A stretch of 64,000 bases of DNA from Sabulibacter ruber (GTDB taxonomy: Bacteria > Bacteroidota > Bacteroidia > Cytophagales > Hymenobacteraceae): the NCBI RefSeq assembly GCF_017355955.1, contig NZ_JAFFID010000005.1, forward strand, positions 248,001 through 312,000, given 5' to 3'. Position 1 is the first letter of the stretch. Each line of letters starts with the position of its first letter. Both the position numbers and the translations under genes were made by a program. Of this stretch, positions 31,297 through 39,113 are shown piece after piece. The notes beneath the pieces were generated by a model that saw nothing but the letters and a program-made list of their open reading frames with translations, had not been told where the DNA came from and searched no databases.

Positions 31297-31377
31297 TTAG
31301 AATTTCTCGGGCCGCAGGAGCACGTAGCACAGATACCCGAAGGTGGCCAGGCTCAGGAGAAAAAGAAGGAGCATCAT
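31297..31377 (-). CDS. kdpF: KdpF-like small subunit
   Basis: A 26-residue peptide (MMLLLFLLSLATFGYLCYVL then LRPEKF), one membrane helix with a short basic-acidic tail. Its size, hydrophobic helix, GYL(C/V)Y core and position directly before kdpA match KdpF, which stabilises the KdpABC complex. The start could also be the second ATG at 31374. Confidence 0.8.
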   Translation of the reverse strand: MMLLLFLLSLATFGYLCYVLLRPEKF

Positions 31378-31382
31378 GGTTT

Positions 31383-31420
31383 GGGGCTCTTTTAGGAAAA
31401 ACAGGTTGAAATCAGAAACA
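31383..31420. repeat. Dispersed palindromic repeat, diverged copy
   Basis: GGGCTCTTTTAGGAAAAACA then GGTTGAAATCAGAAAC, between kdpF and the upstream membrane peptide. Confidence 0.5.
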
Positions 31421-31438
31421 GGAATTTTTGGGTTGCCC

Positions 31439-31534
31439 TCAGACTTTGTCAAAGAAGTCAACAGACCGGAAGAACAGCCAGAAGCACAGCAGGCCGCTGG
31501 CGAGCAGCAATGGGATGAAGAGAGTCGCACTCAT
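31439..31534 (-). CDS. 31-residue membrane peptide upstream of kdpF
   Basis: ATG 31534 opens a short frame encoding MSATLFIPLLLASGLLCFWL then FFRSVDFFDKV and a TGA stop (31439-31441). It has one strongly hydrophobic helix followed by a charged tail, the same plan as KdpF, but the sequence differs. It lies between a sigma-54-like promoter and kdpF, so it would be the first gene of the kdp transcript. It could be a second small Kdp subunit or a leader peptide. Confidence 0.5.
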   Translation of the reverse strand: MSATLFIPLLLASGLLCFWLFFRSVDFFDKV

Positions 31535-31563
31535 AGAACAGGTAATTGGTTGTGCCACTCCAT

Positions 31564-31580
31564 TGCCAAGGGCTGTGCCA
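31564..31580 (-). promoter_or_regulatory. Sigma-54-like promoter of the kdp operon
   Basis: On the minus strand TGGCAC (31580-31575), five bases, TTGG (31569-31566), CA: one change from TGGCAC-N5-TTGC. The mismatch falls in the -12 GC, which is otherwise strongly conserved, so activity is not certain. The predicted transcript start is about 20 bases before the small membrane peptide. The regulator gene next door encodes a sigma-54 activator. Confidence 0.5.
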
Positions 31581-31629
31581 GAACCTGGGCTCGCGCTGTG
31601 TTATCCGCTAAGGTGTTGATTTGCAAGGG

Positions 31630-31664
31630 TGTTTTGGACCTATTTTCAGAAAACAGCCCGAAAA
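31630..31664. repeat. Dispersed palindromic repeat copy
   Basis: TGTTTTGGACCTATTTTCAG then AAAACAGCCCGAAAAC, just downstream of the regulator's terminator. Confidence 0.65.
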
Positions 31665-31667
31665 CAA

Positions 31668-31703
31668 AAAAGACCACCCTTCCATTTTGGTAGGGTGGCC
31701 TTT
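31668..31703 (-). terminator. Rho-independent terminator after the NtrC-type regulator
   Basis: Read on the minus strand, AAAGGCCACCCT pairs with AGGGTGGTCTTT and is followed by TTTTGTTTT. It separates the regulator gene from the kdp structural genes. Confidence 0.8.
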
Positions 31704-31732
31704 CCGTTTTGAAAAGCGAAGGATAGATTACG

Positions 31733-33100
31733 CTAAGAAGCGTCGCCCAGGTTGTACTCCTGGATTTTACGGTACAAGGTGGTGAGCCCGATGTGCAGTA
31801 GGCGGGCAGTTTCGGTTTTGTTGCCGCCCGTCTGGGCCAGAACCTTTCGGATGTGGTTTTTCTCTATTGTGCTCAGAGCGGTATCGCTTTCGGGTGCGCC
31901 AGGGGTAGTGCCTAAAGACCAGAACTCAGAGGGCAGGAATTCAGGGGTGAGGGTATCGCCCTCGGCGAGGATGACGGCGCGTTCCAGCACGTTCTTCAGT
32001 TCGCGTATGTTGCCCTTCCAGGGATAAGCCTGCAGTTTCTGCACAAACTCGGGGCTGAGGTGCCGCAGCCGCGGGTTCATTTTGGCGGCGTAGAGGTGCA
32101 GAAAGTGTTTGGCCAGAGTAGGAATGTCCTCTTTGCGTTCGCGCAGCGTGGGCACCCGCACCTTGAACACCGAGAGGCGGTAATACAGATCCGGACGGAA
32201 GTGGCCCGCTTCAGCCTCAGCGGCCAGGTCGCGGTTGGTGGCGGCCACCAGCCTCAGGTTTACTTTGAGGGGTTTGGTGTCGCCCAGTTTGGTGAAGGTC
32301 TGGGTTTCCAGCACGCGCAGGAACTTGGCCTGCAACTCGGCGGGCATTTCGCCTACCTCATCCAGGAACAGGGTGCCGGTATGGGCTTCCTCCAGCAGGC
32401 CTTTCTTATCCTGCATGGCTCCCGTAAAAGCGCCTTTTTTATACCCGAACAACTCCGACTCCAACAAATCTTTGGGGAAGGCGCTGCAGTTGATGGCCAC
32501 GAACGGCTTCCTCCGCCGGGTGCTGGCCTGGTGGATGGCCTGCGCGAAAAGCTCTTTGCCGGTGCCCGTCTCGCCCTCCAGCAGCACCGTGGAATCAGTA
32601 GGGGCTACTTTGGCGGTGAGGTCTTTGGCCTGGCGCAACGCGGGCGAGGCACCCAGAATGCTGTCCAGGCTGTACTTCACGCCCACCTGCTTCTCCAGTT
32701 CCTGGATGCGCCGTTGTAAACCGGCCTTCTCCATGGCCCTGTCTACCGCCACCAGCAACTGATCGTCTGAGTCGCCTTTGGTGAGGTAGTCAAACGCGCC
32801 CATTTTCATGGCCGTGACCCCGTCCTGAATGGTGCCGTAGGCGGTCATCAGGATCACTTCCACCTGCGGGTACTGGCGTTTTATCTTCTGCAGAATGTTC
32901 AGGCCGTGGTCATCGGGTAGCTTTACGTCGGTGAGTACCACCCCCACTTCCTGGGCGTGTTGTTGCAGCAGTTCCAGCCCCGCGTGCGCCGTGGCGGCCT
33001 GCCGTACGTGGTAACCTTCCAGTTCCAGCACCCGCCCCAACACGTGGCGCAGGCGCTCTTCGTCATCAATCAGCAGCAGTTCTCCTTTGTATTCGGCCAT
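31733..33100 (-). CDS. Sigma-54-dependent response regulator (NtrC type) of the kdp locus
   Basis: A 455-residue activator. The receiver domain (residues 5-120) has acidic pocket DDE (12-14) and phospho-acceptor Asp58 in LTDVKLPDD. The AAA+ domain has Walker A GETGTGKE (176-183) and GAFTGA (223-228), the loop that contacts sigma-54. The Fis-type HTH ends the protein (NHIRKVLAQTGGNKTETARL then LHIGLTTLYRKIQEY). It replaces the OmpR-type KdpE usually paired with KdpD. It is followed by its own terminator and then a sigma-54-like promoter in front of the kdp genes. Control of kdp by it is inferred from position. Confidence 0.92.
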   Translation of the reverse strand: MAEYKGELLLIDDEERLRHVLGRVLELEGYHVRQAATAHAGLELLQQHAQEVGVVLTDVKLPDDHGLNILQKIKRQYPQVEVILMTAYGTIQDGVTAMKMGAFDYLTKGDSDDQLLVAVDRAMEKAGLQRRIQELEKQVGVKYSLDSILGASPALRQAKDLTAKVAPTDSTVLLEGETGTGKELFAQAIHQASTRRRKPFVAINCSAFPKDLLESELFGYKKGAFTGAMQDKKGLLEEAHTGTLFLDEVGEMPAELQAKFLRVLETQTFTKLGDTKPLKVNLRLVAATNRDLAAEAEAGHFRPDLYYRLSVFKVRVPTLRERKEDIPTLAKHFLHLYAAKMNPRLRHLSPEFVQKLQAYPWKGNIRELKNVLERAVILAEGDTLTPEFLPSEFWSLGTTPGAPESDTALSTIEKNHIRKVLAQTGGNKTETARLLHIGLTTLYRKIQEYNLGDAS

Positions 33101-33344
33101 GTTCTTTCGTTCACAGCCGCTAAACTACGTTTCCTGGTTCAATAAGTGAATAGCTTGAAGCTGGCTTACGGATTTTATCCGGCTCGTCAGTTTACGCTGA
33201 TACATCATAGAGGCTTCGTGTATTTCTGGAGGGTTTTCTTCCTTATACCCCTTTTCTGTTCGATCTTGGGGTTTTAATCAGTACCGCACGGAAGCTGGTA
33301 TGGCAGCTGACCGCGCATGAAAGGGAATTAAACCTGTAAGACAG

Positions 33345-33908
33345 ATGAACTTCAGCCTACAACCAACCCTGGAGAACGAAAGGGTAGTCCTTTACCCGCT
33401 ACAGGAAAATGATTTCGAGGCTTTGTATGCCGCAGCCTCAGACCCCAAGGTCTGGGAACAGCATCCCAATAAAGACCGGTGGAAGAGGGAGGTGTTCCGG
33501 ACCTTCTTTGACGGAGCCATGCAAAGCCAAGGGGCTTTCAGGATAGTGGACAAAGCCACCGGGAACACCATAGGCAGCACCCGGTTCTATGACTATAACC
33601 AGGAAGAGAACAGCATCCTCATAGGCTATACGTTCTACGCCACAAGCTGCTGGGGCAAGGGGATCAACCAAGCCGTTAAAGCGATGATGCTGGAGTACAT
33701 CTTTCAATACGTTTCAAGGGTGTTTTTCCATATTGGGGCAAAAAACATCCGCTCGCAGATTGCCATTGGTCGGGTTGGCGCAGAGAAAGTCGCTGAGCAG
33801 GAAGTAACCTACTTTGGGGAGGTGCCTAAACTGAACTTTGTGTATGAAATCACCAAAGAGAAGTGGGAAGCATTAAAAGCAACCAGACAGGCTGCCGCTA
33901 ACCACTGA
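33345..33908 (+). CDS. GNAT N-acetyltransferase
   Basis: A 187-residue acetyltransferase of the RimJ/RimL type. It opens LENERVVLYPLQENDFEALY, typical of this branch, and has the binding-loop stretch YATSCWGKGINQAVKAMMLE (xxWGKG in place of the commoner RGxGxG). The C-terminal part is IAIGRVGAEKVAEQ. The substrate is unknown. It is a single gene on the plus strand beside the minus-strand kdp regulator; no promoter was recognised. Confidence 0.85.
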   Translation: MNFSLQPTLENERVVLYPLQENDFEALYAAASDPKVWEQHPNKDRWKREVFRTFFDGAMQSQGAFRIVDKATGNTIGSTRFYDYNQEENSILIGYTFYATSCWGKGINQAVKAMMLEYIFQYVSRVFFHIGAKNIRSQIAIGRVGAEKVAEQEVTYFGEVPKLNFVYEITKEKWEALKATRQAAANH

Positions 33909-34178
33909 ATGTAGGCCCGACTGGTGGAGGCTATCCTCGCTAAGTTTGCTTATGGGGCAGGGCTGCCTGGTTAGAAAATGAAGAAAGGGCAGTTCCGCTA
34001 AAGGTAAGAAAGCAGGTCCTTTCCCTGCAGCATGGAGCCTTCACCTGCCTGGTTGTACTTCAAGAGTAGCCTACTTGATATAAACAGGGAATGATCTGAT
34101 TTGCAGAAAGGCTCCTGGAGCAAGAATGTTTCAGATTTCAGGGGCTAGACCTAAAAGCAACTTGCCCTTTTCACAATC

Positions 34179-34970
34179 TTAACGATTGATTATAGGAAGA
34201 CCCAGCAGGTAGATCTTTTTAGCCTTGCCGGGAATGATCCCTTTTTCCCATCGGTAGTTATCAGAGCTTAGCCCTTCCAGAAGCACATCCAGATCCCGCA
34301 GGGTGTAGGTCCGGACGTTAGATACGGCCCCATCCCAGGCGAAGAACAGCGGGATAAGAGGAATCAGGTAAGTAAACAAAATCTGCCTCCAGGTCAAAGG
34401 CCGCGCGAAGGGGGTAATCAGGAGAGCCATGATGAAATTCAACGGCAGGGCTACCCACCACAGGAAGGTGGGCAGGCTGTTGTCGCTGATCTCATAGATG
34501 CAGATGGGCTGTTTTCTTTCTTGCGCATTGATGAGGATGTGCCTGGCGGTTTGGGGTTTCATATGATGAAAACTGCACACCATGGTCCTGACACCAACCA
34601 GATCTGAGGGCATGTTGGCGGCATCTATGGGCGTGGTTACATAAGAAATACCCGAATGGCTGTGCCGGTTGATTTCATAAGCTAAGTCTTTGTTGGGGTA
34701 TAGATCGGTGAGGGTCAGGGTCAGGTCCGGGAGGTGGTATTCTCTCTTCAGCGCATCGGCTACGGCCAACATGGGGCCCCCGCTGCCGGAACACAGATCA
34801 ACGATGGACGGTCGGGAAGAATATTTGATGGCCTCGCTCACCAATTTGGTCAGTTCTTTGGTAGTGCCCAGCAGCCGGTGCATGACCACCATCAGCCGGG
34901 TTAGACAGGTCCTGAGCCAACCCGGGAACCACGGGAAGTCCTCAAACTCGAAAAGGTGTATTCTCTTCAT
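34179..34970 (-). CDS. Membrane-associated SAM-dependent methyltransferase
   Basis: A 263-residue protein with a class I methyltransferase core: IVDLCSGSGGPMLAVADAL is the SAM-binding glycine loop and MVCSFHHMKPQTARHIL the post-IV region. Two membrane segments follow (FLWWVALPLNFIMALLITPF; QILFTYLIPLIPLFFAWD), so the enzyme may be membrane-anchored and act on a lipid or quinone-like substrate (inference). It may be co-transcribed with the DUF1572 gene 67 bases upstream. Confidence 0.8.
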   Translation of the reverse strand: MKRIHLFEFEDFPWFPGWLRTCLTRLMVVMHRLLGTTKELTKLVSEAIKYSSRPSIVDLCSGSGGPMLAVADALKREYHLPDLTLTLTDLYPNKDLAYEINRHSHSGISYVTTPIDAANMPSDLVGVRTMVCSFHHMKPQTARHILINAQERKQPICIYEISDNSLPTFLWWVALPLNFIMALLITPFARPLTWRQILFTYLIPLIPLFFAWDGAVSNVRTYTLRDLDVLLEGLSSDNYRWEKGIIPGKAKKIYLLGLPIINR

Positions 34971-35037
34971 CCTGGTAATGGTTACGCCGGTTTGGTGTAG
35001 CGGTAAACAGTTGCCCCTCAGGGATGCTTGGCCACGG

Positions 35038-35481
35038 TCATGTTTCCAATGCCCGCCTCAGGTAGTTGATCTGACCTAAATGGTAAGACAGGTGCGCTAT
35101 CAGATGAATCAGAAAAAACCTGTTTGACATGTTGTACCCCAGGACCTCTTCCCGGTGAGGTGCTTCCAGGCTCTCGGCACTTAGTTGGTTCAGTGATGCC
35201 AGAACAATTTCTTTTGTTTCCCCAATCTGCTCTAAAAGCTGCTGCCTTGGTATCCCTTTTGAATTAAACTCAGCATCGCGGTCTCTTGTGTACGCATGGT
35301 TACCCATGTTCTTCCCGATGTAGGTTCTTAGGTTCCCAACCAGGTGTAAGCAGAGGTTGCCGGCAGAGTTTTTGATTTCCCCGGTCGTTTCCCAGATGGT
35401 ACTCTCTGCTTTGAAAGCTTTGATCTCATCTGCCAACCTGTCAAGGTCCCGGTGGTAAATCTTTATGAACTCAGCTTTCAT
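35038..35481 (-). CDS. DinB-like protein (DUF1572)
   Basis: A 147-residue four-helix protein of the DinB/YfiT superfamily. Putative metal ligands are His47 in LCLHLVGNLRTYIG and the C-terminal pair in FLIHLIAHLSYHLGQINYL, which form the expected three-His site. Members are thiol- or divalent-metal-dependent enzymes of varied use; the role here is unknown. It lies immediately upstream of the methyltransferase gene in the same direction. Confidence 0.85.
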   Translation of the reverse strand: MKAEFIKIYHRDLDRLADEIKAFKAESTIWETTGEIKNSAGNLCLHLVGNLRTYIGKNMGNHAYTRDRDAEFNSKGIPRQQLLEQIGETKEIVLASLNQLSAESLEAPHREEVLGYNMSNRFFLIHLIAHLSYHLGQINYLRRALET

Positions 35482-35928
35482 CTATGGTAACTAGTATGTC
35501 TGATGACTGACCGACGGCCAATCACCGTGTGGCTATGCACATAAGGTGAGTGTCCGGCTACTGGTATTGGCAGCGGTGACCGTTGCGGTCTGGTTTCCTG
35601 CTGCCCTATGCTCCTGGTATAGCTAATGTAACAGATACTTAGAGATTGTCAAAAAAGGCCAGGTTACCCCTTTAAAGGTCGCCGTAATTTACTCTCTGGT
35701 TTCTGCGGTATGTTACGGAAATAGTACCATTTGAAGCAGTGGGCTCAGGCGGAGTTTTCTGTCAGTTTTAGTGGGGAAAAGCACCCGTTTCTTACCGGTG
35801 AATCTCCCTGTCGGGCACCCGCCCAAGCCTGAGGAAAACTGATGGTAATTTATTGCGCACTAGATATTTACTGAGGAACGTAACCTAATTTTTCCAGTGC
35901 GGTATAGGGCTTGAGATAAGGATATGTC
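35482..35928. other. 447-bp intergenic region with possible structured RNA
   Basis: CTCAGGC (35744-35750) can pair with GCCTGAG (35827-35833), while CAGTTTT (35763-35769) can pair with AAAACTG (35835-35841). The two helices cross, giving a pseudoknot-compatible layout about 90 bases before a small gene. No known riboswitch signature was found. Confidence 0.35.
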
Positions 35929-36183
35929 ATGGAAAAAGTTAGGGAGTTAAGGGTAGGGGACAAGGTGGTGTACCTGCCCATGCCGGAATATTGGTTCGTG
36001 ATCATTGCCGGAAAAACCGCTACCCTTCCGTCGGCAGAGGAGGAGAGCCTGGAGACACCCTCCCTTCCTCTGGGGTACGACTATCTACTGAAGAGACTTT
36101 ACTTCCCCAGTGAACCCGTAGAGGAGCGTATGGAGCCCTACCGGGCCGCTCACCGCTACGATCTATTGCGGATCAATTCCTGA
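35929..36183 (+). CDS. Small hypothetical protein
   Basis: An 84-residue protein, charged and soluble (VRELRVGDKVVYLPMPEYWF; KTATLPSAEEESLE). I do not recognise a family. The start at ATG 35929 has an A/G-rich stretch upstream (GATAAGGATATG). It stands alone on the plus strand; a possible structured leader lies upstream. Confidence 0.55.
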   Translation: MEKVRELRVGDKVVYLPMPEYWFVIIAGKTATLPSAEEESLETPSLPLGYDYLLKRLYFPSEPVEERMEPYRAAHRYDLLRINS

Positions 36184-36354
36184 AGTCGTTCGTGGGATTT
36201 CCCAAGGCCTTCCCCCTCCGGGAATCAACTGGCTGGGCTCACCTCTTTTCATGAAAAGATGTCACGTAAGAGGTGAATACGCCCATGCCAGGCCATCAGG
36301 CTGTGCCTGATAGTCCTGGAGGCCATAGGTAATCCCCACGTTCTGCTGTATAGG

Positions 36355-37383
36355 TCAATGGCTTTTGTGCCTGATTTCTTTGCCGTGTTTTCCCAGTTCA
36401 TCTAACGCTGCCCGGAAGCCCCTGGCCAGCGTAGTGGCGGAGCCTTGGCCATAGTAATGCAGGAAAACCATGCGGGGATCGTCGCCTAACATGTGGTGGT
36501 GTAAGGCCACTACCTCCAGCCCGTTTCTCCTGAGGGTGGCAATCACGGGGTTCACTTCCGGCTCCAGCATGGCGATGTCTCCCGCTATGTGGGCCTTCTC
36601 GTCCTTGCCGGCAAAGGAGGCCCAGGAGTTCAGCCCAATGGAGGCGGTCATCTCCGTACCCATAGCCATCACCGTCAGGTCATCCCGGCCTACGGTGTAC
36701 TTGTAGGTGGGGCCGTTCACGGTTCCTTTGTACTTCACCAGGGCATCCAAAGCCGGGATGTTGAAGTTCTGGCTGGCGGTGGGGGCGGCTGCGGTACCGG
36801 GGGAAGTATTGCCGCTCTGGGCGGCGGGGTTTGGGGCCGGGGAAGAAGGCTGGTTGGCCGGGGAAATCTTGCTCTGCCGGATGGTGGCTGCAAACTTTTG
36901 GGCCAGCTCCTCGGGGGTGCCCATGCCGTGCAGGTGCATGTAGAAGATGCGGGGCTCCTCGTAGAAGAAGTGGTTGTGGATGGCCCCAATCTCCAGTCCG
37001 TTCGCCTGGGCGGCAGAAATGAGCGGGTTTACCTCCTCCTGCAGCAACACCGTGTCACTCATGAGCATGGCGGTCTTGCCGTCCACGGTCCTCTTGATGG
37101 ACACCCACCCCCCAAAGCCAAATGCAATGGGCACGGGTTCTCCCTTTACCTTCACTTTAAGGTCATTGCGGGGAAGGGGAGTGGTGTGGGTAACCTCCGC
37201 CTCTTTGTAGGTGCCTTTCTTGCCCATGGTAGTTTCTATGGCCTTTATCTCGGCGGGGGTGAGCGGGGGCGTTTTCCCTTTCTCCGGGGCGGCCTTTAGC
37301 TCTGGCAGCCCCAGAAAAGAGGCTGCTCCCATCAATGCGGTGGCCTTCAGGGCCTGGCGGCGGTTTACTGTCTTTTTGCTCAT
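36355..37383 (-). CDS. DUF1259 (LppY/LpqO-like) protein with Tat-type signal
   Basis: A 342-residue protein. The N-terminus NRRQALKATALMGAASFLGL is a twin-arginine-type signal. The body has two copies of the DUF1259 unit: the first with VPIAFGFGGWVSIKRT and AIHNHFFYEEPRIFYMHLHG, the second with VMAMGTEMTASIGLNSWASF and VALHHHMLGDDPRMVFLHYY. The paired HNH/HHH clusters suggest metal binding. The linker between them is rich in Pro, Ala and Ser. The function of the family is unknown. ATG 37383 starts the signal; the frame extends 15 codons further without support. Confidence 0.85.
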   Translation of the reverse strand: MSKKTVNRRQALKATALMGAASFLGLPELKAAPEKGKTPPLTPAEIKAIETTMGKKGTYKEAEVTHTTPLPRNDLKVKVKGEPVPIAFGFGGWVSIKRTVDGKTAMLMSDTVLLQEEVNPLISAAQANGLEIGAIHNHFFYEEPRIFYMHLHGMGTPEELAQKFAATIRQSKISPANQPSSPAPNPAAQSGNTSPGTAAAPTASQNFNIPALDALVKYKGTVNGPTYKYTVGRDDLTVMAMGTEMTASIGLNSWASFAGKDEKAHIAGDIAMLEPEVNPVIATLRRNGLEVVALHHHMLGDDPRMVFLHYYGQGSATTLARGFRAALDELGKHGKEIRHKSH

Positions 37384-37701
37384 GAATGTCTGGTAACTTG
37401 GGTTACAGATTCTGGATTCCGGTGCCACCTAAGATAAGACGGAAACAGGTCAATTACCTCCCTTCAAAGAAGCGGCCTCAGGAATATAAGTACTGTACGG
37501 AACAGGGCAGGAGGACAGACAAGTCTAACCGGTTGATTTACTGAAGATAGAGGAAGCTGCTTACATGCTGCATGGAATGGATCAGCAGGAAAGAACCTAA
37601 CCTCAACTCGCATCTATCTCTAAAGAAAATATGGTGGGCAACGGGGCTTCCTTGCCAGGGAAAAGGAGTAGGCGCGTTGCTCCACTGGTTGGCTATTCCT
37701 T

Positions 37702-37737
37702 GTTTTGGGGCTGTTCTGGCGTAAACGGCTTTAAAAC
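37702..37737. repeat. Dispersed palindromic repeat copy
   Basis: GTTTTGGGGCTGTTCTGGCG then TAAACGGCTTTAAAAC, in a 413-bp gap that otherwise holds only the terminator beside it. Confidence 0.5.
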
Positions 37738-37738
37738 T

Positions 37739-37773
37739 GGCAAGCCCTATGGAGAGTTACCATAGGGCTTGCC
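37739..37773 (-). terminator. Terminator of the coiled-coil protein gene
   Basis: GGCAAGCCCTATGG pairs perfectly with CCATAGGGCTTGCC around a 7-nt loop. On the minus strand it follows the stop at 37797 and precedes AGTTTT. Confidence 0.8.
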
Positions 37774-37796
37774 TGTTTCATTATCCAAGAGAAAGG

Positions 37797-38630
37797 TTAG
37801 TTCATTCTACTGATCTTCTCCTTTGCCATTTCCATTGCCTGAAGCATAATTCCCACTTCCTGCTGGGCAATCTCCTGCCTGATCAGGCTTTTCTGCAGGC
37901 GCTTGTTCATTTCGTTCAGTTCTCTCTCTTTGGCCGCCAGAACTAATTCCTGCCGTGCCAGGCTTTTTTGGAGCTTCTGGTTCAAGTCAGTCAGTTCATT
38001 GGTTTTGGCCGACCAGGCCGCTTCCAGCGCGTTTTTTTCTTTTTCTCTTTTAGTGATTTTGGCCTGGAGCTTACCGGACACAAGGGCCATCCGCTTGGCT
38101 TCCTCTTTAGAGTAAACTACCACATCCTCGGCGTACTCCACTTCAGACTGCATGTTCTCCCGGTAGAGGTTGTAAGCAAATTGCTGTAATAACCCGGCGC
38201 TACGGTTCCACTCTTTGGGGGTGTTCTGCTGGCTTAGGTTCTGGCCACCCGTTTGGAGAGACCACCACACCAGGGTACTGTCTGGGCCGCCCTCCACTTT
38301 AGAGACAATGGTGATAGGGCTGCTGCTTATTGTTTCTATCTTGCCCTGTTTAACGGTGTAAATTCCCTTAGGCGAGTTTGCTTTGGTAAAAGGCCAGAAA
38401 GAGAAGCCGTTTACCGGTTTTTTTGCCTGGTTTTTCAGGTAGGTTTTCCAGGCACGCTCTACCACCGCACGGTCTACCTGGAGGGTAATGCGCTGCCCCT
38501 TGTGGCTGATGCCGTTGACAACCACCTCGGCTTCTTGTATGCCAGGGCCCTGCGCCCAGGCAGAAGGTGCTTTTCCCCATAATACTAATAATACTATTAC
38601 TGACATTAACAGAGTAGAAGTTTTACGCAT
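37797..38630 (-). CDS. Secreted coiled-coil protein of unknown function
   Basis: A 277-residue protein with a signal peptide (TSTLLMSVIVLLVLWGKAPS, cleavage near AWAQ). The N-terminal half is beta-like; the C-terminal ~110 residues (from about KEEAKRMALVSGKLQAKITK) form a long coiled coil with two similar heptad blocks, LNQKLQKSLARQELVLAAKE and MNKRLQKSLIRQEIAQQEVG. No family recognised. ATG 38630 is chosen since it begins the signal peptide; ATG 38645 is possible. Confidence 0.65.
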   Translation of the reverse strand: MRKTSTLLMSVIVLLVLWGKAPSAWAQGPGIQEAEVVVNGISHKGQRITLQVDRAVVERAWKTYLKNQAKKPVNGFSFWPFTKANSPKGIYTVKQGKIETISSSPITIVSKVEGGPDSTLVWWSLQTGGQNLSQQNTPKEWNRSAGLLQQFAYNLYRENMQSEVEYAEDVVVYSKEEAKRMALVSGKLQAKITKREKEKNALEAAWSAKTNELTDLNQKLQKSLARQELVLAAKERELNEMNKRLQKSLIRQEIAQQEVGIMLQAMEMAKEKISRMN

Positions 38631-38774
38631 ATAGGAATCTTTCATTGTTGGTGAATTTAAATATACAAGTTTAATGGATATCTAAACACATTTTCAATAT
38701 TTCTTTTGTGTTAATAATTGCACTATATTAACATAGCAAAACTTAATTGTATTTACTCTGGCTCACCCGCCAAA

Positions 38775-38818
38775 CGGGCGCGCTATCCTCCCCTCCAAGA
38801 GGATGGATAGCGCGCCCG
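38775..38818. repeat. GC-rich hairpin, 14-bp perfect arms
   Basis: CGGGCGCGCTATCC pairs with GGATAGCGCGCCCG around a 16-nt loop that can itself pair (ATCCTC/GAGGAT). It lies between two minus-strand genes and has no T tract. The 475-bp gap otherwise holds only a repeat copy at its left end. Confidence 0.65.
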
Positions 38819-39077
38819 GCGGTTGCCTGGCTGTCACCAGGCTCCTGAACAGAATCAGAAAGGGTGGGAGGTGGGTAACAAGTCAGGCCAGTATAGCCAG
38901 GGATGTCCCGCCGTCCTTCAAGCCCACTGTTTGGCTGAAAACGGCAACAACATTCAAAAAGCACGGCTTCTCTGGTGCCCCCAGGGAGGGGGCATTTCTA
39001 TGAATTGTAACCTCATCTGGCTGCGTTTCTAAGCAGCCGTTTCAGGGTACGCTTCTCCCCTGGAGGACAAAAGCAAT

Positions 39078-39113
39078 GTTTTGGCCCGAACTTCCTGAAA
39101 ACACCTCAAAAAC
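39078..39113. repeat. Dispersed palindromic repeat covering the kinase's stop codon
   Basis: GTTTTGGCCCGAACTTCCTG then AAAACACCTCAAAAAC. The stop of the giant kinase (39106-39108) lies inside it. Confidence 0.6.

Noticed and set aside
35760..35840. Cobalamin riboswitch, because of GGTGAATC followed by CCC and CGGGCACCCGCC
   Set aside because: The B12-box and the GCCACTG-type core are missing and the spacing is wrong; the downstream gene has no link to cobalamin.
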